A stretch of DNA of 58,892 bases from JAXGTD01 sp040775095 (GTDB taxonomy: Bacteria > Pseudomonadota > Gammaproteobacteria > Chromatiales > Chromatiaceae): NCBI GenBank assembly GCA_040775095.1, contig JAXGTD010000009.1:1-58892 (forward strand), given 5' to 3'. A program made the position numbers and the translations under genes. How positions within the stretch are numbered: the first letter of the stretch is position 1; each line of letters starts with the position of its first letter. A model generated the notes under the pieces. The model was not told the DNA's origin, ran no database searches, and was given only the letters and a program-made list of their open reading frames with translations. This document shows positions 50,565 to 58,892 of this stretch, in pieces.

Positions 50565-51575
50565 GGGAGTTGCCTGACTCGAGGGGGCCGTAATTTTACC
50601 CGAGCTCGGCGCGGTTGTCGCGGCCAATCCTCCTCTGCAGCGGCAGTCCGGTCGATGTGCGGGGAACGTCGGCGTCCGTGCAGGCCGGGGCGGAGGCTGG
50701 CACTACGACCACAACTGCTACCGCGGACGCCATTTCACGGTGATCCTGTCGGTGCTCAATCGCTCGGCAGCCGGCGCTGTCTCCGCCGGGCGGTTGACCC
50801 AGCGCCTGCCCATGCTGCGCCGCCGCCCTGCGTCGGGTCGCCCGCAAGCGGGCTCCTACGGGCCCCGACACCGGTCGGCGTGGGAGCCCGTTTGCGGGCG
50901 ACATCTCTCCTGACAGAGGGGGCTTTCCAGAGGCGGTTTGGCAACCGGCACACCGCCCCGAGGCGGCTGTGCCCTCGTGGGGATACCTCAGGGCCAGGGC
51001 AGCATTCTGGGGACATCGAAGGGACCCGGGGGAGACCCAGATCCAATGCCTGTCGGGAATTGGACCCGCTCGCACTCTGCGAGGCACGACCTGCGAAGCA
51101 CCTCGTCTTCAATCGGTTGCAGCGCTTGAAAATGCCTGGCCCTCCGTGCCCTGGAGGTAGGACGCCTAAGATCAGGGCTTCCCGAGTTTGGCGTCGGCTC
51201 CGATCGACATCAAACCGTCACCACCGGCAAGGCGTCGCGATGCTAAGTTACCCGGTGATCCGGCGTCTGGCCGAGCGAGGGTGGGGGCCGAGGAGGGGCC
51301 GGTTCAGTCCGCCGGTGGACAAGATCCGCTGGGAGTCGGATCCGTACGATTCCCGGGCCATCGAAGGTCTGCACGGGGAACCCGATCCATTCGCGTTTAC
51401 CAGTGGTGCCGGGTGTGCCGGCACTTTCAGCCGCGATGAAGACCGAAGGTCGGTGAAAAATGGAAAGCCGAGCCCCGCTCTTCGTGCGTCCAGATGGCCG
51501 GCACCACCCGATCCGGTGTCTCGCGAGGCGACCCCGGCGTCCGCATCGAACCATGGTGAGACTGGAGTGGAGACG
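50565..51575. other. About 1 kb divergent intergenic region with REP palindrome
   Basis: 1011 bases between dusB (minus) and ppk2 (plus). Apart from the REP pair at 50837-50902 I found no recognisable gene, protein remnant or RNA. Several long frames exist in both strands, but their composition is that of random GC-rich DNA. Promoters for dusB-fis and ppk2 should lie at its two ends. Confidence 0.4.
50837..50902. repeat. REP-type inverted pair (BIME-like)
   Basis: Two 23-base arms, GTCGCCCGCAAGCGGGCTCC plus TAC at 50837-50859 and GTGGGAGCCCGTTTGCGGGC plus GAC at 50880-50902, are inverted copies with a 20-base spacer. Each arm is also a small hairpin. The spacer itself contains CCGAC-ACCG-GTCGG. 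This is the REP/BIME design of gammaproteobacteria. Confidence 0.8.
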
Positions 51576-52496
51576 ATGATCGACGATCCCAATGTGCCCG
51601 ACGGTAAGGATTGGCTGCTGGAGGAGCTCGAGGACTCCCTGGACGAGGACTATGAGCTGGAGCTCTCCGAGCCGGCGCTGTCGCTGGAATTGCGCAAGAT
51701 CTACAAGCGCCAGCATCCACCGAGCATCGACCGGCAGACCTACTTCAGGGCCCTGCTGACGCTGCAGGCCGAGCTGATCAAGCTCCAGGACTGGGTCGAG
51801 CACAGCGGCGAGAAGATCGCCGTGATTTTCGAGGGGCGAGACGCGGCGGGCAAGGGCGGGGTGATCAAACGCATCACGCAACGCCTCAATCCGCGTGTCT
51901 GCCGCGTCGTGGCCCTGTCCAAGCCCACCGAGCGCGAGCGCAGCCAGTGGTACTTCCAGCGCTACGTGCCACATCTTCCCTCCGGCGGCGAAATCGTCCT
52001 GTTCGACCGTTCCTGGTACAACCGCTCCGGCGTCGAACGGGTGATGGGCTTTGCCACGCCTGAACAGGTGGAGCAGTTCTTCGAGGACGTGCCTGCATTC
52101 GAGCGCATGCTGGTCCGTTCTGGCGTCCGGTTGATCAAGTACTGGTTCTCGATCACCGACGAGGAACAGCAGCTGCGCTTTCTGATGCGGATCCACGACC
52201 CGCTCAAGCAATGGAAGCTCAGTCCGATGGACCTGCAGTCGCGCGTGCGCTGGGAACAGTACACCAAGGCCAAGGAGGAGACCTTTGCGCGCACCAACAG
52301 CCCCGATGCGCCCTGGTTCATCGTCGCGGGCAACGACAAGAAGCGGGCGAGGCTCAATTGCATCCATCACCTGCTCGATCAGATCCCGTATCGACCGGTC
52401 ACCCATGAGCCCATTACGCTGCCCGAGCGGGTCTTCAACGCCGACTACGACCGCGAAACCCTGCCGCCCGAGCTGCACGTGCCGAGCCGTTACTGA
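51576..52496 (+). CDS. ppk2: Polyphosphate kinase 2
   Basis: 306 residues from the ATG at 51576, with TGGAG upstream; the longer open frame is not coding. P-loop VIFEGRDAAGKGGVIKRITQ, lid region with RERSQWYFQRYVPHLP, and Walker B-like VLFDRSWYNRSGVERVMG are PPK2 signatures. An acidic N-terminal extension (LLEELEDSLDEDYELELSE) precedes the domain. PPK2 uses polyphosphate to phosphorylate nucleoside mono- or diphosphates; size and motifs suggest class I (NDP to NTP), by inference. It lies alone between prmA and dusB. Confidence 0.94.
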   Translation: MIDDPNVPDGKDWLLEELEDSLDEDYELELSEPALSLELRKIYKRQHPPSIDRQTYFRALLTLQAELIKLQDWVEHSGEKIAVIFEGRDAAGKGGVIKRITQRLNPRVCRVVALSKPTERERSQWYFQRYVPHLPSGGEIVLFDRSWYNRSGVERVMGFATPEQVEQFFEDVPAFERMLVRSGVRLIKYWFSITDEEQQLRFLMRIHDPLKQWKLSPMDLQSRVRWEQYTKAKEETFARTNSPDAPWFIVAGNDKKRARLNCIHHLLDQIPYRPVTHEPITLPERVFNADYDRETLPPELHVPSRY

Positions 52497-52575
52497 AGCC
52501 GCCAAGCGGTGGGTGGCCTGACAACGCAAGGCCCCCCAGCGCTGGCGCGTCAAGCAACAGGGTCAGGCCGCGGGC

Positions 52576-52595
52576 GGCTCGCTTCGAAGCGGGCC
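52576..52595. repeat. GC-rich palindrome between ppk2 and prmA ends
   Basis: GGCTCGCTTCGAAGCGGGCC is a 20-base palindrome with one mismatch. It lies between two convergent genes. No T-run follows on either strand, so it is either a factor-independent RNA 3' end stabiliser or a degenerate REP element. Confidence 0.3.
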
Positions 52596-52676
52596 CGGCC
52601 GGCATCGGCGTGAGCGGGCGCGAGCCCAGGCGTTGCGCCCGGGTCCGTTCCCTGTCTTCTCCGCCGGTGGCGGGCG

Positions 52677-53579
52677 TCAGTCGCGTTGCGCGCGACGGCC
52701 GTGCAGCAGCGCCCACCCGTCCAGGATCTGGGTCGGCGCGAGCGCGATCGCGTCGCGGTAGGCCGCGGCGACCTGGTCGACCTGGGTCTCGAGTATGCCC
52801 GAGAGCGCCAGATGTCCGGAGCCTTTGGTCAGGGCCGTGAGCCGAGGCGCCAGCTCCACCAGCGGGCCGGCCAGGATGTTGGCGACGACCAGGTCGGCCG
52901 GATCCCCGGCCAGGGTGTCCGGGGAGCACAGGGCGAGCCGCTCGGCAACGCGGTTGGCCGCCGCATTGGAGGCGGTCGCCTCCAGCGCCTGGGGGTCGTG
53001 ATCGATCGCGATGGCACGCGCCGCACCGAGCTTGAGCGCCGCGATGGCGAGGATCCCGGAGCCGCAGCCGTAGTCCAGCACGGTGAGTCCCGCCAGCGGC
53101 GTGGCGTCGAGCCAGCCAAGGCACAGCGCCGTGGTCGGATGGTGGCCCGTACCGAAGGCCAGGCCAGGGTCCAGCTCCACGACGATGCTGTCGCGAGCGT
53201 TCGGGTCACTGTCATCGGGGCGTTGTCCCCGCGGACAGACCCAGAGCCGCCGCCCGAATCGGGTGGGCCTGAATTCGTCGAGCCACACCCGTTCCCATGC
53301 ACGGTCCTCGAGCCGGGTAACGCTCGGCTCGGTGAGGCAAAAGCGCGCGAGGGTCGATGCCGCCTCCCGGGCCTGGGCCTGGCCTGCCGGGCTGTCGTCG
53401 TAGAGCGCGGTCGCGCGCACCTGCTGCCAGAGCGGGGTCGTGTTGGGCGCGGGCTCCAGGATTGGGTCGTCGCCGGCGTCATCGAGCGTCACCGCCAGCG
53501 CGCCCGTGTTCTCCAGCGCGGCCTCGACCAAGGGGCCATGTGCGCGCTCGACGATCAGCGCCAGTTGCAGCCAGGGCAT
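52677..53579 (-). CDS. prmA: Ribosomal protein L11 methyltransferase
   Basis: 300 residues. N-terminal substrate-recognition domain, then a SAM fold with LDYGCGSGILAIAALKLGA, AIDHDPQALEATASNAA and VVANILAGPLVELAPRL. The loop GLAFGTGHHPTTALCL is a PrmA signature. Trimethylates L11. Lies 33 bases after accC, closing the aroQ-accB-accC-prmA operon. Confidence 0.95.
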   Translation of the reverse strand: MPWLQLALIVERAHGPLVEAALENTGALAVTLDDAGDDPILEPAPNTTPLWQQVRATALYDDSPAGQAQAREAASTLARFCLTEPSVTRLEDRAWERVWLDEFRPTRFGRRLWVCPRGQRPDDSDPNARDSIVVELDPGLAFGTGHHPTTALCLGWLDATPLAGLTVLDYGCGSGILAIAALKLGAARAIAIDHDPQALEATASNAAANRVAERLALCSPDTLAGDPADLVVANILAGPLVELAPRLTALTKGSGHLALSGILETQVDQVAAAYRDAIALAPTQILDGWALLHGRRAQRD

Positions 53580-53612
53580 CGGGATTGGCTCGGGTGCGGC
53601 ACCGCGCGGCCG

Positions 53613-54949
<1,337 letters not shown>

Positions 54950-54953
<4 letters not shown>

Positions 54954-55402
54954 TCGATGACGAACAGCGGTTGGTTGTATTCGACCGGCTGGCCATTCTC
55001 GACCAGGATCCGTTTCACGGCGCCGGCATGTTCGGCCTCGATCTGGTTGAGGATCTTCATGGCCTCGATGATACAGAGGGTATCACCCACCTTGACCTGA
55101 TGACCCTCCTCGACGAATGGCTTACTGCCCGGGGAGGGTGAGCGATAGAAGGTGCCGACCATTGGCGAGCGCACCAGATTGGCCTCGTCCGGCTCGGCCG
55201 CGGCGGGTGGTGGTGCGGGCGTCGCTGCAAAGCCGGCCGCTGGCGCGCCCTGGGGGGCGGCGAAGGGCGCCTGCATCATGAATGGTGCAGGGCTGCCGTG
55301 GCGGCTGATGCGCACCGATTCCTCGCCCTCGTGGATCTCGATCTCGGCGACATTCGATTCCTCGAGGAGCTCGATGAGCTTCTTGACCTTACGGATGTCC
55401 AT
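54950..55402 (-). CDS. accB: Biotin carboxyl carrier protein of acetyl-CoA carboxylase
   Basis: 150 residues. An N-terminal helix (KVKKLIELLEESNVAEIEIH), a Pro/Ala linker (about 60-75), then the biotinyl domain with the attachment site IIEAMKILNQIEA; the usual EAMKM reads EAMKI, but the Lys is in place. In E. coli AccB the N-terminal part autoregulates the operon, and the same helix is present here. Confidence 0.97.
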
Positions 55403-55473
55403 GCGGCGTTCTCGTTCTGCAGGTGTTTGATGGCTTGGTTCATGCGCCGGCGGACTGACCGGGCGGCCGCCAC

Positions 55474-55935
55474 TCAGGTTGACGTGGCTGGGTTGGGGTC
55501 ACGTAGACGGGCGAGCGCGGCGCGCAGCGCGAGGTCGTATCCTTGGGCGCCGAACCCGCTGATGACGCCGACGGCGATGTCGGAGAAGTAGGAGTGGGCG
55601 CGGAACGACTCGCGGGCATACACGTTCGACAGATGGACTTCGATGAACGGAATCGCAACCGCGAGCAGCGCATCACGCAGCGCAATACTGGTGTGGGTAA
55701 ACGCGGCCGGGTTGAAGATGATGAATGCCGTCCGGTCGGCGGCAGCGCGCTGGATCGCGCCGATCAGCTCGTGCTCCGCGTTGCTCTGCGTGAACGCAAG
55801 CCGGACACCGGCCGCGCTGGCCCCGGCCCGCAGGCGTGCCTCGATCGCGGCAAGGGTCTCGTGTCCATACTTGTCCGGTTCGCGGCTGCCAAGCAGGTTC
55901 AGGTTGGGGCCGTTCAGGCAGAGAATCGTGGACAT
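55474..55935 (-). CDS. aroQ: Type II 3-dehydroquinate dehydratase
   Basis: 153 residues from the ATG at 55935; ribosome site weak. LCLNGPNLNLLGSREPDKYG carries the active-site Tyr, followed by FTQSNAEHELIGAI, FNPAAFTHTSIALRDAL and EVHLSNVYARESFR. Third step of the shikimate pathway. First gene of the aroQ-accBC-prmA operon, 71 bases before accB. Confidence 0.97.
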   Translation of the reverse strand: MSTILCLNGPNLNLLGSREPDKYGHETLAAIEARLRAGASAAGVRLAFTQSNAEHELIGAIQRAAADRTAFIIFNPAAFTHTSIALRDALLAVAIPFIEVHLSNVYARESFRAHSYFSDIAVGVISGFGAQGYDLALRAALARLRDPNPATST

Positions 55936-56030
55936 GCTGTGTGATCGGTCGCCAAACGCGGCGAACCGCGGCAAACGCGTCGAGAAAGATGTTAGAACCG
56001 GAAGACCCGCGCTCATGCACGGGCGGGCCT

Positions 56031-56059
56031 AGGGTAAAAGAATCGGCGTGAATTTACAA
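56031..56059 (-). promoter_or_regulatory. Candidate sigma-70 promoter for aroQ-accBC-prmA
   Basis: On the minus strand TTGTAA (56059-56054), a 17-base spacer and TACCCT (56036-56031) resemble -35 and -10 boxes in a locally AT-rich patch, about 90 bases before the aroQ ATG. The -10 is a poor match, so this is tentative. Confidence 0.35.
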
Positions 56060-56174
56060 AGCTGATCGTGTCGTGACGGCACCGCGTGCTCACCGTCGCG
56101 CCAGCCCGACGGGCGCTGCCCTGGCTTGGCGGTTTTAGTCACTCCGAGCAGTCGAAATCGGGTCGAACGCGGTC

Positions 56175-56750
56175 CTACGGGATCAATTCCGGCAACAGGC
56201 TCCGCAACGCGTCGTGGAGTTGCGCGGCCGTCATCTCGCCGGTGCGGCTGAACACGCGCCGGCCGTGCGCGTCGAAGATCACGGTGAACGGGAGGCCGCC
56301 GGTGCGGTTGCCGAGCCGCCGGGAGAGCTCGACGGTCTCGACACCGCCAAGGAGCACCGGGTAGTTGAGCGGGTTCGCCGCGACGAAGCGTCGCGCCTCC
56401 GATGGCTCGTCGATGGCGATACCAACGACCTGCAACCGGCCCTCCCCGATGGCCTCCTGCGCTTGCACCAGCAGTGGCATCTCTCGCAGGCAGGCGGGGC
56501 ACCAGCTGGCCCAGTAGTTCAGGACCACGACCTTACCCGCCCAGGCGTTGCTGACCACCTCGCGGCCATCCAGATCCGGCAGGCGAATGTCGGGCAAGGT
56601 CGCCATTTCGCCTTCGCCACGGTATACCCCCGTACCAGATGTCGCTGGTGTGCCCTCGGGCCGATCGAACCAGTGCTGCCCGAATAACGCGATGCCGATG
56701 CTGAGGGTGCCCGCGAGCAGCGCGATCAGCAGCACCTTGGCCGGATTCAT
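56175..56750 (-). CDS. TlpA-family thiol:disulfide oxidoreductase
   Basis: 191 residues: a signal anchor (about 5-25), then a thioredoxin fold with WASWCPACLREMP (Cys84, Cys87) and the cis-Pro region TGGLPFTVIFD. This is a periplasmic membrane-tethered TlpA/ResA-type reductase. Its start overlaps the dsbD stop by 4 bases, so DsbD is the likely electron donor and the two form one reducing module. Target proteins unknown; cytochrome c maturation is one possibility given the ccm operon. Confidence 0.92.
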   Translation of the reverse strand: MNPAKVLLIALLAGTLSIGIALFGQHWFDRPEGTPATSGTGVYRGEGEMATLPDIRLPDLDGREVVSNAWAGKVVVLNYWASWCPACLREMPLLVQAQEAIGEGRLQVVGIAIDEPSEARRFVAANPLNYPVLLGGVETVELSRRLGNRTGGLPFTVIFDAHGRRVFSRTGEMTAAQLHDALRSLLPELIP

Positions 56751-58892
56751 GGGGCGATTTCCCGCAAATGCGCGGCGAACTCGTCGGCCGGCACGAACCC
56801 GACCAGGCGGTAGCCTCGCAGCTCGCTGCCGTCAGAACCAAAGAACAGCATCGCTGGCGGGCCGGGCAGGCCGAATCGCGTCTGCATCAGGGCCTTGTCA
56901 TCGGCATCGTTGGCCGTGACATCGGCCTGCAGGAGCACGAAGCGCCCCATCGCCGCGATCACATCGGGATCGGGGAAGGTGTAGCGCTCCATCTCCTTGC
57001 AGGAGACGCACCAGTCGGCATAGAAATCGAGCATCACCGGCTTGCCCTCGGCACGGGCTGCCGCCAGCTCCCGGTCGAGGTCGGCGACGGTCTTGATGCG
57101 CTTGAACCGCGCGTGCTCGGCGCCGGCCTGCCCCGTGGCGGCCGGGACGATACCCCGCAGTGGCTGAATTGTGTCCTTGCCGCCAGCCGCCGCCCCAACG
57201 AGCATCAGCACGCCATAGATCAGCAGTGCCAGGCCGAGGGACTTCCACAACTTCGACCAGCCACGGGCCTCCCCCCCCATCGGGGCCAACGCCCCCATGT
57301 AGACGCCGGAGCTGATCAGCAGCAGGCCCCAGAGGAGCATCGCCACGGCCGCCGGCAGCACCCGCTCGACGAGCAGGATGGCGACGGCCAGCAGCAGCAC
57401 GCCAAACACCGCCTTGACGGCGTCCATCCAGGCGCCGGCGCGAGGCAGCAGCTTACCGGCCGAGGTGCCGATGACCAGCAGCGGGGCACCCATGCCGAGC
57501 CCGAGCCCGAGCAGGGCGAAGAAGCCGAGCACGGCATCGCCGGTCTGACCGATGAAGATCAGCGCCCCCATCAGCGGTGGTGCGACGCAGGGTCCGACGA
57601 TCAGCGCCGAGAGCGCGCCCATGATGCCGGCGCCGAGCAGTGTCCCCCCCTCCTGTCGGTTGCTGATCTCGGTGAGCTTGGTCTGCACGCTGCTGGGCAG
57701 CTGCAGGTCGTAAAAGCCGAACATGGACATGGCGAGCGCGACGAACACGGCCGCGAACAGACCGAGAATCCACGGGTTCTGGAAGGTCGCCTGCAGGTTG
57801 GCGCCGAACAATCCGGCGATAACGCCGACCACCGCGTAGGTCAGTGCCATGGCCAGCACATAGGCCAGAGAGAGCATAAAGGCCTTCCGCGTGGTGATGC
57901 GGTCACCCTGGCCGGCGATGATCCCGGACAGGATCGGGATCATCGGAAACACGCAGGGTGTCAGGGCCAGCAGCAACCCGAGGCCGAAGAAGATGGCCAC
58001 TGCCCCGAGCACGCCGGTTTTGGCCAGCCGCGCGGCGATCTGATCCTGCTCCGACACGCGCTCGGGTGCGAGCGTTTCGGCGGGGGCGTCGGTCGTGGTG
58101 GCGGCCGCGGGCGCCGGGGGTTGCGCCGCCAGCGCGACGGTCCGTGTTGCCGCGGGCAGTTCCAGGGCGACCCGTTCGGTCACCGGCGGGTAGCAGATGC
58201 CGCGCTCGGCGCAGCCCTGAAACCTCGCCACCAGCGTGGCCGAGGTCGGGTCGGGGCTGGCGCGCAGCACGGGTACATCGACCTCGATGCGCCCGTGATA
58301 GATCGCGACGTCGCCGATGCTGCCGTCCGGGCGCACCGTGTCGGACTTGATGTCCGCCTCCGGCAAACGGAGCTCGCCGAGCTGCACCCCCTTGGCATCC
58401 TCCAGCGACAGGGAGATCTTCTCCTGATACAGATACGTCTCGGGGGCGATATCCCATCCGACCCGGAGCTGGTCTGGTCCGAGCACGACGGCATCGAAGC
58501 GGAATGCCTCCTCGGCGGGTAGGATGTCGTCTTCGAATCCGAATCCCAGGGACTGATTCAATGTCGCCAGCGCGGCAGTGGCCGACGCCGGTTTATCGCC
58601 GCTCTGGGGGGGCGGCGACTCGGTCACCGACGGGTCGGGTGTCGCGGCTGGCGTGTCGGGTGTCTCCGTCGGGGAGGGCGGCTCCGCGGTCGGCGTGTCG
58701 GGTGTCGCGAGCGCGGCGAGCTTCGGGAGATCCAGAAACATGCTCTGGCGTTGCGGCGGGTAGCAAAGCCCCGCGTCGGCGCAGCCCTGGGAGGTCGCCT
58801 GGATGCGGACGACCTCGCCAGCGTCGGCGCTTCGCTTCAGCGGAACGCGGGCCTCCACCCGATCGCGATAGACCTCGACATCGCCGAAGAAC
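56747..58892 (-). CDS. dsbD: Thiol:disulfide interchange protein DsbD, 5' end missing, with duplicated alpha domain
   Basis: The frame is open to the window edge, so the start is outside; at least 714 residues are present, already longer than complete E. coli DsbD. Order from the edge: end of a first DsbD-alpha domain with SQGCADAGLCYPPQ, a Pro/Thr/Glu-rich linker, a complete second alpha domain ending FQGCAERGICYPP, the eight-helix beta domain with LTPCVFPMIPIL and IVGPCVAPPLMG, and the C-terminal thioredoxin domain with YADWCVSCKEME. It passes electrons from cytoplasmic thioredoxin to periplasmic partners such as CcmG and TlpA. Confidence 0.95.
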   Translation of the reverse strand, partial: FFGDVEVYRDRVEARVPLKRSADAGEVVRIQATSQGCADAGLCYPPQRQSMFLDLPKLAALATPDTPTAEPPSPTETPDTPAATPDPSVTESPPPQSGDKPASATAALATLNQSLGFGFEDDILPAEEAFRFDAVVLGPDQLRVGWDIAPETYLYQEKISLSLEDAKGVQLGELRLPEADIKSDTVRPDGSIGDVAIYHGRIEVDVPVLRASPDPTSATLVARFQGCAERGICYPPVTERVALELPAATRTVALAAQPPAPAAATTTDAPAETLAPERVSEQDQIAARLAKTGVLGAVAIFFGLGLLLALTPCVFPMIPILSGIIAGQGDRITTRKAFMLSLAYVLAMALTYAVVGVIAGLFGANLQATFQNPWILGLFAAVFVALAMSMFGFYDLQLPSSVQTKLTEISNRQEGGTLLGAGIMGALSALIVGPCVAPPLMGALIFIGQTGDAVLGFFALLGLGLGMGAPLLVIGTSAGKLLPRAGAWMDAVKAVFGVLLLAVAILLVERVLPAAVAMLLWGLLLISSGVYMGALAPMGGEARGWSKLWKSLGLALLIYGVLMLVGAAAGGKDTIQPLRGIVPAATGQAGAEHARFKRIKTVADLDRELAAARAEGKPVMLDFYADWCVSCKEMERYTFPDPDVIAAMGRFVLLQADVTANDADDKALMQTRFGLPGPPAMLFFGSDGSELRGYRLVGFVPADEFAAHLREIAP

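Noticed and set aside
50628..51575. Additional protein-coding genes in the ppk2 upstream region
   Set aside because: Open frames there have no family features, poor start sites and overlap REP palindromes.

Overview
The window is chromosomal DNA from a high-GC gammaproteobacterium. Gene families and order match gammaproteobacterial blocks: ccmABCDEFGHI, leuS-lptE-holA-nadD-rsfS, lptD-surA-pdxA/apaGH/folA, aroQ-accBC-prmA/dusB-fis-purHD and dsbD. A purple sulfur bacterium or relative (Chromatiales) is my best guess, partly from the overall style and a heptanucleotide repeat of a kind I associate with that group; this is inference, not proof. The window is mostly housekeeping. I see no CRISPR, prophage, rRNA or tRNA gene.

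Layout. 1-8051 (minus): a 5' fragment of a DUF2339 membrane protein, then the complete System I cytochrome c maturation operon, transcribed ccmA to ccmI and largely joined by 4-base ATGA overlaps. 8269-13614: a DUF2726 protein, a secreted beta-propeller-like protein, a transglutaminase-like/N-formylglutamate amidohydrolase-like pair and an EamA transporter. 13750-18604 (minus): an MCE/Mla-type lipid transport operon (permease, ATPase with degenerate catalytic motifs, MlaD-like protein, lipoprotein) ending in a protein I cannot identify. 18641-20292: bioA coupled to a small upstream gene. 20942-26902: pckA, a methyltransferase, a scar made of brnT and IS1595-type transposase remnants, a phosphodiester glycosidase with heptad repeats at its start codon, and small genes.

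27355-35873 (plus): leuS, lptE, holA, proA, nadD, rsfS, a WYL regulator and folA. 35914-43891: apaG-apaH and lptD-surA-pdxA on the minus strand, separated by a tiny membrane protein and a Gfo/Idh/MocA oxidoreductase on the plus strand, where ksgA would sit in E. coli. 44236-45267: amgK. 45319-50564 (minus): dusB-fis-purH-lpxA-like-purD. 51576-52496: ppk2, inserted with a REP-type palindrome between dusB and prmA. 52677-58892 (minus): dsbD (5' end outside the window), tlpA, aroQ, accB, accC, prmA.

Functional themes are envelope building (LptD, LptE, SurA, MCE system, LpxA-like, AmgK), periplasmic thiol and heme chemistry (Ccm, CcmG, TlpA, DsbD) and core biosynthesis (purines, fatty acids, biotin, proline, folate, NAD, PLP). 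The items most worth a second look are the degenerate MCE ATPase with its unknown operon partner, the doubled DsbD alpha domain, the slippery U8 plus perfect hairpin in ccmB, the heptad repeat array at a start codon, the lptD in-frame 36-bp repeats, the lpxA-like gene inside a purine operon, and the structured leader before rsfS.
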